Source: Spirosoma pollinicola (GTDB lineage: Bacteria > Bacteroidota > Bacteroidia > Cytophagales > Spirosomataceae). Taken from it: DNA of 64,000 nt. Each line of letters starts with the position of its first letter. Position 1 is the first letter of the stretch. Shown here in pieces: positions 5,633 to 14,514 of the stretch. The translations under genes were made by a program, and so were the position numbers. The stretch is taken from contig NZ_CP025096.1 in NCBI RefSeq assembly GCF_002831565.1, positions 2,953,027-3,017,026 of the forward strand, in the 5' to 3' direction. The notes beneath the pieces were generated by a model. The model had not been told where the DNA came from. It did not search any database and saw only the letters and a list, made by a program, of their open reading frames with translations.

Positions 5633-8479
5633 ATGAAATTTCTGTACTACCCGCTCTTTCTTTTCATTTTCCTGCTGGCACCCGCCTTTGGACAAGTTGT
5701 TACGACACAGCCCGCATTCCCAAACGCCGATGCTGAAATTACCCTGATTTTCGACCTGACAAAGTCTACCGATAGTCGGGCAAAAGGGCTACTCGGTAAA
5801 CAGGACGACGTTTATCTGTGGTCGGGAGCCGGATCGACAGCCGCCGGTAATGCGTTTGAATTTCAGCCCGCCGGGCAAACAGATTTTGCCAAACCCTTTA
5901 CACCGGGCAAAATGACAGCTCTCGGCAATGATAAATGGCAGATAAAGCTGGTGCCGCGTACTTACTTTGGTGTACCAGCCGCAACACCCATTCGCAAACT
6001 GGGACTGTTGCTGAAAGGTGGCGATGGAAAAGCCCAGACAGAAGATTTTTCGATAGTCATTTACGATGCCAGCTTTAACCTCACTCGGCTGTCTCCAGGT
6101 CAGAAACAGTTTTACGTCGATGCCAACACATCCTTACTGGTACGCTACAAAAGTTCGCAGTCGGCAACCTTTAGCCTGACCCTCGACGGGCAACCTGCCG
6201 CCAGTGCTACGGGCACAGATTCACTCAATACATTGCTCAATACCGGCACGCAATCGGGTTTGCAACGGACGGTGATTGTGAAGGCAACTTCACTTAGTGC
6301 AACGACCGGCACGACGGCTATTTCCGACACGTTTTTCTTTACCGTTAAACCCCAATCGCCAATTGCGGTATTGCCAACAGGGCTACAGGATGGCATTAAT
6401 TATACGGGTACGAACAAGGCCACACTGGTACTGTATGCGCCAAAGAAAAGCTTTGTGTATCTGCTCGGCGAATTCAACAATTGGGCAATCAACCCGGCTT
6501 ATTTGATGAACCGGACGCCCGACGGCAACCGCTATTGGCTCGACCTGCCCAACCTGCCCGCCGGTGAAACGGCTTTTGAGTATTTGGTCGATGGTACCAT
6601 CGGCGTTGCTGACCCTTATGCAGACAAGATTCTGGATCGCAACAACGACAAATTTATTCCGGCCACGACCTACCCTAACCTGAAAGCTTTCCCCGACAAA
6701 GCGCAGGGCAATACGGTTTCTGTTTTGCAGCCGGGCCAAACAGCTTATGCGTTCCAGACGACCGGTTTTCAGCGACCCGCCGTCAACACGATGGTTGTTT
6801 ATGAGCTGCTCGTCCGCGATTTTGTCCAGAATCGAAACTACCAAACCCTCACCGACAGTCTGGCCTATCTGAAACGACTTGGCATCAATACCATTGAACT
6901 GATGCCCGTTACGGAGTTTTCGGGCAACGATTCGTGGGGCTACAACCCCATTTTCTACTTCGCTCCCGACAAAGCATATGGTACGAAAGACGCCCTGAAA
7001 CAATTTGTCGATGCGGCTCATAAACAGGGCATTGCGGTGGTGCTCGACATGGTGCTGAATCAGGCCGATTACGAGTTCCCGTACGTAAAAATGTACTGGG
7101 CTGGTGATCGCCCCTCCGCCGACAGCCCGTATTTTAACCAACAGGCCACGCACCCGTTCAGCGTCTTTTTCGATTTCAACCACGAAAGTCCGGACACCAA
7201 AGCATTTGTCGATCGGGTGTGTACATACTGGTTGCAGGAGTTTAAAGTCGATGGCTTTCGCTTTGACCTCTCGAAAGGATTTACCCAGAAAAATTCCGGC
7301 AATGATGTGTCGGCCTGGGGCAACTACGATGCCAGCCGGATTGCCATCTGGAAACGCATTTATGACCAGATCAGAACCGTTGACCCAACGGCTTACGTCA
7401 TTCTGGAACACTTTGCCGACAACACCGAAGAAACTGAACTAGCCAATTACGGCATGATGCTCTGGGGAAATCACAACGGCGACTACCGGAACGCCACCCG
7501 CTCGGCACAAGGCGATTTTTCGGGCATTTCATATCAGAAACGTAATTTCCAGAAACCGAATCTGGTTGGTTATGCGGAGAGTCATGACGAAGAACGAATT
7601 GTCTATGACCTTCGCCAGAATGGCACAACAACGGGTTCGTATACCATTAAATCGCTGCCCACCGCGCTGGATCGGGCCAAACTGGCAGCCGCGTTCCTGT
7701 TGACAGTGCCGGGCCCGAAAATGATCTGGCAGTTTGGCGAGCTGGGTTATGATCTATCCATCAACACCTGTTCCGACGGTACAACGATCAACAATGACTG
7801 CCGCACCGCTGCCAAACCAATTCACTGGGACTATTACAAAGATGCCGACCGGCAAAAATTATACAAAGTGTACAGTGCTCTGATCAACCTCAAAACCACG
7901 GTTCCAGCCTTTGCCACGTCGGACTTTACAACCGACTTTACCGGCGTTGTCAAACGGCTAACCCTGCGCAGTGCATCGGTTACTGTTTTCCTGATTGGCA
8001 ACTTCGATACGAAACCGCAGACGATCAATGCGGGGTTTCCATCGAGCGGGAAGTGGTACCATTTCTTTACGGGGCAGGAAGTACAGATAACCGACGCCAG
8101 TCAATCGGTAATGCTGGAGCCGGGTGCCTTTCATCTGTACTCGACCAGCAAACTCCCTACCCCCGACGCGGGCCTTGTTCCCTTTGCTCTTGTACCCAGC
8201 ACGGTAACGGCAGTAGAGCCTGAGCCGGTTAGCCAAATCCTCATTTCGCCAAATCCGGCTGGTGAACAGACTATTGTCGATATAAATAGCGGCTATCGGG
8301 GAGTGGTGGACCTCAGTTTGCGCGATGCTGGCGGGCGTTCGGTTCGGTCGATGAGTGCGTTGAAAATCAGCGAGCGGCTCCGTCAACCAATCGATTTGCA
8401 AACCCTCTCGTCGGGAATCTATTTCCTTCGAATCCAGCAAGGTGAGCAGCAAAGCGTTTTGAAGGTATTGAAACGATAG
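5633..8479 (+). CDS. Secreted GH13 alpha-amylase with T9SS sorting domain
   Basis: A 948-residue protein with a signal peptide (MKFLYYPLFLFIFLLAPAFG). It has N-terminal beta-sandwich regions, including a CBM48-like segment with VYLLGEFNNWAIN and FEYLVDG, and then a GH13 TIM barrel. The catalytic set is complete: nucleophile D545 in DGFRFDLS, acid/base E592 in VILEHF, and transition-state stabiliser D652 in ESHDEER. The last 75 residues (ISPNPAGEQ, then LSSGIYFLRIQ and VLKVLKR) are a type A C-terminal sorting domain. This predicts export by the type IX system and surface attachment or release. It likely cleaves starch- or glycogen-like alpha-glucans outside the cell. The start at 5633 is preferred over 5603 because the signal peptide begins there. 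The second GH13 gene downstream would continue the pathway inside the cell. Confidence 0.92.
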   Translation: MKFLYYPLFLFIFLLAPAFGQVVTTQPAFPNADAEITLIFDLTKSTDSRAKGLLGKQDDVYLWSGAGSTAAGNAFEFQPAGQTDFAKPFTPGKMTALGNDKWQIKLVPRTYFGVPAATPIRKLGLLLKGGDGKAQTEDFSIVIYDASFNLTRLSPGQKQFYVDANTSLLVRYKSSQSATFSLTLDGQPAASATGTDSLNTLLNTGTQSGLQRTVIVKATSLSATTGTTAISDTFFFTVKPQSPIAVLPTGLQDGINYTGTNKATLVLYAPKKSFVYLLGEFNNWAINPAYLMNRTPDGNRYWLDLPNLPAGETAFEYLVDGTIGVADPYADKILDRNNDKFIPATTYPNLKAFPDKAQGNTVSVLQPGQTAYAFQTTGFQRPAVNTMVVYELLVRDFVQNRNYQTLTDSLAYLKRLGINTIELMPVTEFSGNDSWGYNPIFYFAPDKAYGTKDALKQFVDAAHKQGIAVVLDMVLNQADYEFPYVKMYWAGDRPSADSPYFNQQATHPFSVFFDFNHESPDTKAFVDRVCTYWLQEFKVDGFRFDLSKGFTQKNSGNDVSAWGNYDASRIAIWKRIYDQIRTVDPTAYVILEHFADNTEETELANYGMMLWGNHNGDYRNATRSAQGDFSGISYQKRNFQKPNLVGYAESHDEERIVYDLRQNGTTTGSYTIKSLPTALDRAKLAAAFLLTVPGPKMIWQFGELGYDLSINTCSDGTTINNDCRTAAKPIHWDYYKDADRQKLYKVYSALINLKTTVPAFATSDFTTDFTGVVKRLTLRSASVTVFLIGNFDTKPQTINAGFPSSGKWYHFFTGQEVQITDASQSVMLEPGAFHLYSTSKLPTPDAGLVPFALVPSTVTAVEPEPVSQILISPNPAGEQTIVDINSGYRGVVDLSLRDAGGRSVRSMSALKISERLRQPIDLQTLSSGIYFLRIQQGEQQSVLKVLKR

Positions 8480-8606
8480 GAAACTCGAAGTTTGACCATT
8501 CCAGCTTATGGTTGTACAATTCTGGAATAAATGCTTATTGGCCCCTTGCGTGTAAACTCATCAGTAATTTTCGCCGTTTGTTACGTACCAGCAGTTTTCC
8601 CACTAA

Positions 8607-10205
8607 ATGCAATCTGATATTTCTGACACAAAAACAAAGGCAGGCGACCCATCGCCCAGCCATCTACCTGTAAATCAAATTCGTACAGGCTGTACCGGTG
8701 TCCATTACGAAATTTTCGTTCGCTCGTTTGCCGACTCGAACGGCGATGGAATCGGCGATCTGAACGGCGTTACGAGCAAGCTTGATTACCTGAAAGACCT
8801 CGGCGTTTCGGCTATATGGCTCATGCCTGTAAGCCCCTCGCCAACCTATCATAAGTATGATGTTACCGACTATTACGGCATTGACCCGGAGTATGGGACA
8901 ATGGACGATTTCAGGCGGTTAATTGCCGAAGCGCATCAGCGCGGCATTGGCGTTATTATCGACCTGGTTTTGCATCACACCAGCATTCATCATCCCTGGT
9001 TTCAGGAAGCATCCAAAGGCCCGGATAATCCCTACCGGCAGTATTACCACTGGTTACGCCCCGACGAAATCAAACGCCGAAAACTGGCTACCCGCGACAT
9101 TACGGCCGATTCGGGCGAGAAAAGCCCCTGGCATTCGGTTCGGGGAGACACATATCGCAACCGGTACGCCGGAGCGGGCGAACCGCCCGAAAAATATTAC
9201 GGCATGTTCTGGAGCGGTATGCCCGATCTGAACTTCGACCACCGGCCCGTGCGAGAGGCCGTGTTTAACATTGCTCGCTACTGGCTTAACGAAATAGGCG
9301 TTGACGGATTCCGGCTCGATGCCGCCCGCCATTTGTACCGCGAAGCCGAAGAACCCAAAAATCACGAGTTCTGGCAGGAATTTGGGCGCGTCGTTGAATC
9401 GGCAAAACCAAATGCTTACACAGTCGGCGAAGTCTGGACACGCCCGGAGCGCATCGCGCCCTATTTTCGGGGATTGAAGGCCAACTTCAATTTCGACCTT
9501 CAATTGATGATTGCCGAAATTGTTAAACAGGAAGACGACACCGAAGATCTGGTCGAATTTTTAATCTATGTTCACAGCACGTTCAGCACTGTAAACCCGG
9601 AGTTTATTGATGCACTCCTTCTGTCGAACCACGACCAGAACCGCATTGGCAGTGTATTGAAAGGAAATGTCACCCACCTGAAAGTGGCGGCCAATCTTTT
9701 ACTTACACTATCCGGCCTCCCCTACATGTACTACGGCGAGGAGATTGGTATGCTGGGTATGAAGCCGGATGAGCATATCCGGGAGCCATTTTTATGGGAT
9801 GTTCGTGCCAACGATACCCAACGCACCTGCTGGCGTCGGGGGAAATACAGCACCAGCCAGACAGTTCGGCCATTGGCGCAACAGCAAAACGACCCCGATT
9901 CGCTTTTTAATCAGTACAAACGCCTGATTCACTACCGAAACGGCCATCCGATTCTGAATAATAACCTCAGCAGGCTCTTACCATCGGGTATTCGCCAAAA
10001 GGGGATCGTGGCGTTTATGAGGCAAAATTCCGCTAGTGGGCCATGTGTTCTGATCGTGCATAACCTGACAGGCAAACCCATTGATGTTGTCTTTTCGCCG
10101 GGCGAAAGCTGGTGCCGGTGTATTATGTTTGAAACAGTACCGGGCAGCTCCTTTACCGGCGACCGCGTAATTGTTCCGGGTTATGGCTGTGTTGTCGTGG
10201 AATAG
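8607..10205 (+). CDS. GH13 alpha-glucosidase/trehalose synthase-like enzyme, cytoplasmic
   Basis: A 532-residue GH13 protein without signal peptide, so it is cytoplasmic. Barrel motifs: YEIFVRSFADSNGDGIGDL near residue 40, IDLVLHHTS, nucleophile D238 in GVDGFRLDAARH, acid/base E275 in TVGEVW, and D343 in SNHDQNR, followed by LPYMYYGEEIGM. The DGDGIGDLNG calcium-loop motif and overall layout match oligo-1,6-glucosidase, alpha-glucosidase and trehalose-synthase members, which act on short malto-oligosaccharides. Exact specificity cannot be read from sequence. It lies 127 bp downstream of the secreted amylase and in the same direction, so the two probably form an alpha-glucan utilisation pair: extracellular cutting, then intracellular processing. 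Confidence 0.88.
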   Translation: MQSDISDTKTKAGDPSPSHLPVNQIRTGCTGVHYEIFVRSFADSNGDGIGDLNGVTSKLDYLKDLGVSAIWLMPVSPSPTYHKYDVTDYYGIDPEYGTMDDFRRLIAEAHQRGIGVIIDLVLHHTSIHHPWFQEASKGPDNPYRQYYHWLRPDEIKRRKLATRDITADSGEKSPWHSVRGDTYRNRYAGAGEPPEKYYGMFWSGMPDLNFDHRPVREAVFNIARYWLNEIGVDGFRLDAARHLYREAEEPKNHEFWQEFGRVVESAKPNAYTVGEVWTRPERIAPYFRGLKANFNFDLQLMIAEIVKQEDDTEDLVEFLIYVHSTFSTVNPEFIDALLLSNHDQNRIGSVLKGNVTHLKVAANLLLTLSGLPYMYYGEEIGMLGMKPDEHIREPFLWDVRANDTQRTCWRRGKYSTSQTVRPLAQQQNDPDSLFNQYKRLIHYRNGHPILNNNLSRLLPSGIRQKGIVAFMRQNSASGPCVLIVHNLTGKPIDVVFSPGESWCRCIMFETVPGSSFTGDRVIVPGYGCVVVE

Positions 10206-10480
10206 TGCATAGAGTGGGGAAATACCCGTGCCGGATGCGTGCTGAGCGGACATCAGTTTCATGAGCGAAGTTTGGATCGTGTGATAACCCGGCACGAGTC
10301 AATAACTAATCTATCTCTCAACGAGTTACCTCTGCAACAGCTACTGGTTTTATGTACAGGGAAGCTACTGAGTAACGGGATATACAGTTTTCTTGAAATA
10401 ATTACTATATGTTACCTTTTGATTTTAAGGGTAACATTTTATAGTTTAGTAGTTTAGTTTCTACTGCAATTTTAACTCAA

Positions 10481-10903
10481 ATGGAATACTGTATTGTCTA
10501 CCTTAGTTCGTCAAAAGGTTTATTCTCTGAAGAACAACTAGCCCGTATCCTACAACAAAGTCGACAAAAAAATCAGGCTGTGGGCATTACAGGCATTTTA
10601 CTGTACTTCAATGGCTGCATCATTCAAGTGTTAGAAGGAGAGGAAGAGCATGTGAAAAACTTGTATAATGTTATCCGTCAGGACGCTCAGCATACCCAAG
10701 TCATTTCGTTGTATAGTTATCCAATCGAAAAACGAACCTTTTCAGACTGGTCAATGGGCTATAAAACTATATCGTCCAGCGAGTTTAACCACATAAAGGA
10801 TCAGCTCCCATTTATTAATAATCCAGCTTCGTCAATATTGCAGGAGGACAATGTTATTCTGTCTTTAGTAAAGCAATTCTACCTGAATAATCGCGGAAAT
10901 TGA
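10481..10903 (+). CDS. Short BLUF-domain blue-light sensor
   Basis: A 140-residue protein consisting almost entirely of a BLUF (flavin-binding blue-light) domain. The photoactive residues align with AppA by exact spacing: Y7 (in CIVYLSS), N31 (in RQKNQAVGITG), Q49 (in GCIIQVLEGEEE) and W90 (in FSDWSMGY). The hydrogen-bond switch around FAD should therefore work. Only about 40 residues follow the core and no output domain is visible, so it probably signals by protein-protein contact with an unknown partner. It stands alone, more than 270 bp from the GH13 gene and 500 bp from the next gene. No cyclic-di-GMP enzyme or regulator is adjacent. Confidence 0.93.
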   Translation: MEYCIVYLSSSKGLFSEEQLARILQQSRQKNQAVGITGILLYFNGCIIQVLEGEEEHVKNLYNVIRQDAQHTQVISLYSYPIEKRTFSDWSMGYKTISSSEFNHIKDQLPFINNPASSILQEDNVILSLVKQFYLNNRGN

Positions 10904-11438
10904 CGCTTATTGATCGTTAAGTAAATGGGTCGTAACATAACCAGTAGGGCTCACGGAGCAACCCATTTTCTTTTGCAAAAGCCACCTTATTCATGTGGCA
11001 ACTGTTCATCTCAAAAATCGGCAGTTAGTAGATTTAAGTACTTTATTGAAAATACATTAGGTTATTTTTTGTCATGCTGGAACGCCAGCCCGGTGGAACG
11101 CCAGCATGACAAGTACAGCTAGTCCGAATACGCTAAACTAGTTGTACCTGAGTACTTATTTGGAGTGAGCTTAGACCAATTGATTTCTTCTTTACAAACA
11201 ACTCAAGTAATCGAGCTTAATCAGTTGGCAATGAAAGTCTGGCTTTAGTAGTCTGTTTCCTTTCCATCGGCAAAAACAGGTCATTGGCCGATGTTCCGCC
11301 CCTCTCTGTCTATTGCGTTTTTATAGCGGACCGGATTGTTGTTGCTTTGAGTAATCAAAGCACAAGTCGTTGTGCCCCGTCGCGACTCACTCCGGCATCT
11401 CCTCTCAAAAAGCTGTTAGTTTACATACGAATACCTGC
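10904..11438. other. Intergenic region with an imperfect palindrome
   Basis: There is no convincing gene here. A short open frame at 10925-11122 has no recognisable features and runs through a palindrome, so I do not call it. The palindrome has an 11-bp perfect stem, TGTCATGCTGG at 11070-11080 with its complement at 11101-11111. Its loop contains a second copy of GGAACGCCAGC. A weaker 8-bp inverted repeat (10923-10930 with 10961-10968) could be a terminator for the BLUF gene. The last 60 bases before 11439 would hold the leader of the dehydrogenase gene. Confidence 0.5.
11070..11111. repeat. Imperfect palindrome with repeated GGAACGCCAGC
   Basis: The stem TGTCATGCTGG/CCAGCATGACA (11 bp) encloses a 20-nt loop. 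GGAACGCCAGC occurs twice (11079-11089 and 11095-11105), which allows alternative pairings. It resembles a REP-like intergenic element, and its GTCATGCTGG motif is worth searching across the genome. Confidence 0.6.
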
Positions 11439-14324
11439 ATGAGAAAATTAAATTTTACACCAAAGCGGACTGGCTTCCTTGGTAAGGCAGTTCCTGTATT
11501 GATCAACGGATTACTCGTAATCGGGCTGGCCTCATTTGTGGTACAGGATGGCCCGGCAAAGCCCGACGAAACACGATTCACGCCCGTTGTGGTGGCCGAA
11601 GACCTTGATGAACCAATGACCTTCGAGGTACTAAAAGACGGCACGGCCTTCATTATTGAGCGTAAAGGGGGCGTAAAAAAATATGACCCGACTACTCAAA
11701 CCGTCGATTTGCTGGCAACCATACCCGTTAACACCAAATACACGTCGGCAGCGGGCAAGGTATCCGAAGCCGAAGAAGGGTTGATGGGTATGTCGCTCGA
11801 CCCTAATTTCAGCCAGAACCATTTCATGTATCTGTATTACGCTCACCCCACCGAGAAGAAGCATATTCTGACTCGCTGGGAGGTTCGCGACAATAAATTA
11901 GGAGCCGAAAAAGTGGTACTCGAAGTGCCTACTCAACGTGAAGTTTGCTGCCATACAGGCGGGGGCATGACCTGGGATCGGTCGGGAAATCTTTACCTGA
12001 CAGTAGGGAATAACACAGGCAACCAGCAGGCCGCTCAAACCGACGAACGGCCCGACCGCAGTAGTTGGGACGATCAGGGTCACGCAGGAAACACGAATGA
12101 CCTTCGGGGAAAAATTCTGCGCATTCACCCCGAAGCCGACGGTAGTTATACCGTTCCCGAAGGCAACTTATTTCCGAAAGGAACCGCAAAGACCCGGCCT
12201 GAAATTTATTCGATGGGCCACCGTAATGCCTGGCGCATTTCTATCGACAGCCAGACGGGCTATCTGTATTGGGGCGAAGTGGGTCCCGATGCCACCAAAG
12301 ATTCGGAGATTGGTCCGCGTGGATATGATGAGTTGAATCAGGGACGCAAACCGGGCAATTTTGGCTGGCCGTGGTTTGTGGGCAACGATCAGGCATTTCC
12401 GGTTTATGACTACGCCAACAAAAAACCACTGGACAAAAAAGATCCTAAAAAACCGATCAATAGCTCACCAAACAATACGGGCCTGACGGAGCTGCCACCG
12501 GTAGCACCATCGTTCATCTATTATCCTTACGCGGTTTCGGAAGAGTTTCCGCTTGTAGGTACCGGCTCACGTTCGGCAACGGGTGGGCCCGTTTATCGGC
12601 AGGCCGACTTTAAAGGAGCCAAGCGCCCGTGGCCCGCTTATTACGAAGGCAAATGGCTGGCTACCGATTTCTCGCGCGGCTGGATTATGGCCATTTCTAT
12701 GGATGCCGATGGCAACTACAAGAGTATGGAAAAGGTGTTGCCAACCTATCACCCCGTCGAACCCATCGACATGAAGTTTAGTCCCGATGGTGACCTTTAC
12801 GTTCTCGAATACGGCAGCAACTGGTTCCGTAAGAGCGACAACGCCAAACTGGTTCGTATCGAGTACAACGGCGGAAACCGCAAACCCATCGTTCGGGCAT
12901 CGGCCAGCAAGCCCGGCGGCACGGTACCGCTGCAACTTACGCTCTCTGCCGATGGCACCAAAGATTTCGACGGCGATGCGCTCACCTACCAGTGGAAAGT
13001 AAGCACGCCCGGTGGTGCATCGAAAGTGTACACAACGGCTAATCCATCGGTAAGCTTCGACAAAGCTGGCGTGTATACCGCTACCCTAACCGTGAGCGAT
13101 TCAAAAGGGGCAACGAATAGTCAGTCGATAAAGCTCATAGCGGGCAACGAACCACCCGCTGTTGCAGTCAACCTAAGCAGCAACCAAACATTTTTCTTCC
13201 CCGATCAGCCCATTCGCTACGCCGTTCAGGTAACCGATAAAGAAGATGGCAGCCTGGGCAAGTCGAATACGGCAGCGGGACAGATCAGCCCGGCTCGTGT
13301 CGCTATGAGTATCGATTATACGTCGGAGGGTTTCGACTATGCCGAAGTGATACAGGGACAACGCAGTGTCGATGCTTCTACGCAGTATGCGGTGGCCCAC
13401 GCACTCATTAACCAGAGCGACTGCAAAGTTTGCCATCAGGTTGCCACCAAGTCGGTAGGGCCTGCCTTCACCGCTATTGCCGCCAAATATAAAAGCGACG
13501 CGGGTGCTCCTGCCCGGCTGATCGCCAAGATCAGGCAGGGTGGCGTTGGTATCTGGGGCGATGTGGCGATGCCGGGGCATCCTGCCATGTCGGTCGCCGA
13601 CGCGGGCATTCTGGTATCGTATATTCTTCACATCGATGAGAAGACATTCAGCACCCTACCCACCAGCGGAACCTACGCACTCAAATTACCCGAAGGCGAC
13701 AACGGGAAGGGCTCAGTGCTAATCCGGGCGGCTTATACCGACCGTGGCGGGGTGGTGAAAGGAGGGAAACCTGTACCATCGCAAACAGCCGAAAAGATGC
13801 TGATTCTGCATAGTCCCCAACTGGAAGCATCGTCAGCAGCGATCATCCACGGTGCCGATGTAAAAGCAAAAGGCATGGGCAAAGGCGAAAACGTAATTCC
13901 TTATGCCAACAGCTATCTTGCTTTCCGGCAGATTGATCTAACCGGTATCAAGCAGTTAGAACTTGTGGCAGCCGCGCAACGACGCGAAGGCAGTGCAGGC
14001 GGAACGATTGAAGTTCGGCTTGGCTCTGTAACCGGACCTGTCATTGGCGAAGTGGCCGTTGAACTCGCGCCCGAAGTGGACATGGAGAAACTCATGGCTC
14101 AGCTGGAATCTGCCCCTAAACCTGCGGCTGCGGCTCCGGGAGCCAAACCTGCGGCAGCAGCTGCACCGAGGAATCCATTTGCCCGTCCGCCGGTTAAGCT
14201 TGCCCTCAAGGCTACTGAAGGTATGCACGACCTGTATTTCGTCTTTAAAAACGATAATGCCAAAGCTATTCAGCCGTTGATGTCCCTCTCGACTATTAAA
14301 TTTATGGATACGGTAAATCAGTAG
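11439..14324 (+). CDS. PQQ-type sugar dehydrogenase / PKD / cytochrome c fusion
   Basis: A 961-residue exported protein. A hydrophobic segment follows the basic N-terminus (VLINGLLVIGLASFVV, about residues 17-32). Next comes a glucose/sorbosone dehydrogenase beta-propeller (about 40-470), with GLMGMSLDPNF, EVCCHTGGGMTW, LRGKILRI and GHRNAWRI motifs. A PKD domain follows (about 480-570, with DFDGDALTYQWKV). Then comes a class I cytochrome c domain with haem motif C662-K-V-C665-H666 and candidate axial Met711 in AMPGHP. The C-terminal region is carbohydrate-binding-like (about 790-961) and contains an Ala/Pro-rich linker. The fusion suggests oxidation of a sugar or sugar-like substrate, with electrons passed to the attached haem in the periplasm. 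The start at 11439 is chosen because the export signal begins there. The sulfatase gene follows in the same direction. Confidence 0.88.
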   Translation: MRKLNFTPKRTGFLGKAVPVLINGLLVIGLASFVVQDGPAKPDETRFTPVVVAEDLDEPMTFEVLKDGTAFIIERKGGVKKYDPTTQTVDLLATIPVNTKYTSAAGKVSEAEEGLMGMSLDPNFSQNHFMYLYYAHPTEKKHILTRWEVRDNKLGAEKVVLEVPTQREVCCHTGGGMTWDRSGNLYLTVGNNTGNQQAAQTDERPDRSSWDDQGHAGNTNDLRGKILRIHPEADGSYTVPEGNLFPKGTAKTRPEIYSMGHRNAWRISIDSQTGYLYWGEVGPDATKDSEIGPRGYDELNQGRKPGNFGWPWFVGNDQAFPVYDYANKKPLDKKDPKKPINSSPNNTGLTELPPVAPSFIYYPYAVSEEFPLVGTGSRSATGGPVYRQADFKGAKRPWPAYYEGKWLATDFSRGWIMAISMDADGNYKSMEKVLPTYHPVEPIDMKFSPDGDLYVLEYGSNWFRKSDNAKLVRIEYNGGNRKPIVRASASKPGGTVPLQLTLSADGTKDFDGDALTYQWKVSTPGGASKVYTTANPSVSFDKAGVYTATLTVSDSKGATNSQSIKLIAGNEPPAVAVNLSSNQTFFFPDQPIRYAVQVTDKEDGSLGKSNTAAGQISPARVAMSIDYTSEGFDYAEVIQGQRSVDASTQYAVAHALINQSDCKVCHQVATKSVGPAFTAIAAKYKSDAGAPARLIAKIRQGGVGIWGDVAMPGHPAMSVADAGILVSYILHIDEKTFSTLPTSGTYALKLPEGDNGKGSVLIRAAYTDRGGVVKGGKPVPSQTAEKMLILHSPQLEASSAAIIHGADVKAKGMGKGENVIPYANSYLAFRQIDLTGIKQLELVAAAQRREGSAGGTIEVRLGSVTGPVIGEVAVELAPEVDMEKLMAQLESAPKPAAAAPGAKPAAAAAPRNPFARPPVKLALKATEGMHDLYFVFKNDNAKAIQPLMSLSTIKFMDTVNQ

Positions 14325-14368
14325 GGAAACTTAAACGGATATCATTACCAATCTCTTTTTAATCAATG

Positions 14369-14408
14369 ACACAAGCCGTGCTCAACCTGGTTGGGTACGG
14401 TTTTGTGT
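14369..14408 (+). terminator. Possible imperfect terminator hairpin
   Basis: Imperfect pairing of ACACAA...CCGT with ACGG...TTGTGT around an inner CAACC/GGTTG stem, 45 nt after the dehydrogenase stop. There is only a short T run, within the right arm. Weak evidence. Confidence 0.3.
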
Positions 14409-14514
14409 GTTTACGCACAATATATTGGATTGCAGCAGGGGCAAAAAAATGTCACTAAAGGGCCGTATAATTCCAGCTTTGCAGACTTTAGTAAGAAATT
14501 GATAGCTCACGTTT

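Noticed and set aside
6383..7411. A 342-codon open frame on the minus strand within the amylase gene
   Set aside because: It is the antisense shadow of a gene with clear GH13 catalytic motifs; the minus-strand translation matches no family.
10239..10457. A 72-codon frame between the GH13 and BLUF genes
   Set aside because: No recognisable domain and no promoter or terminator of its own; the composition is like non-coding DNA. Not called.
10925..11122. A 65-codon frame after the BLUF gene
   Set aside because: It runs through the palindrome at 11070-11111 and has no recognisable feature.
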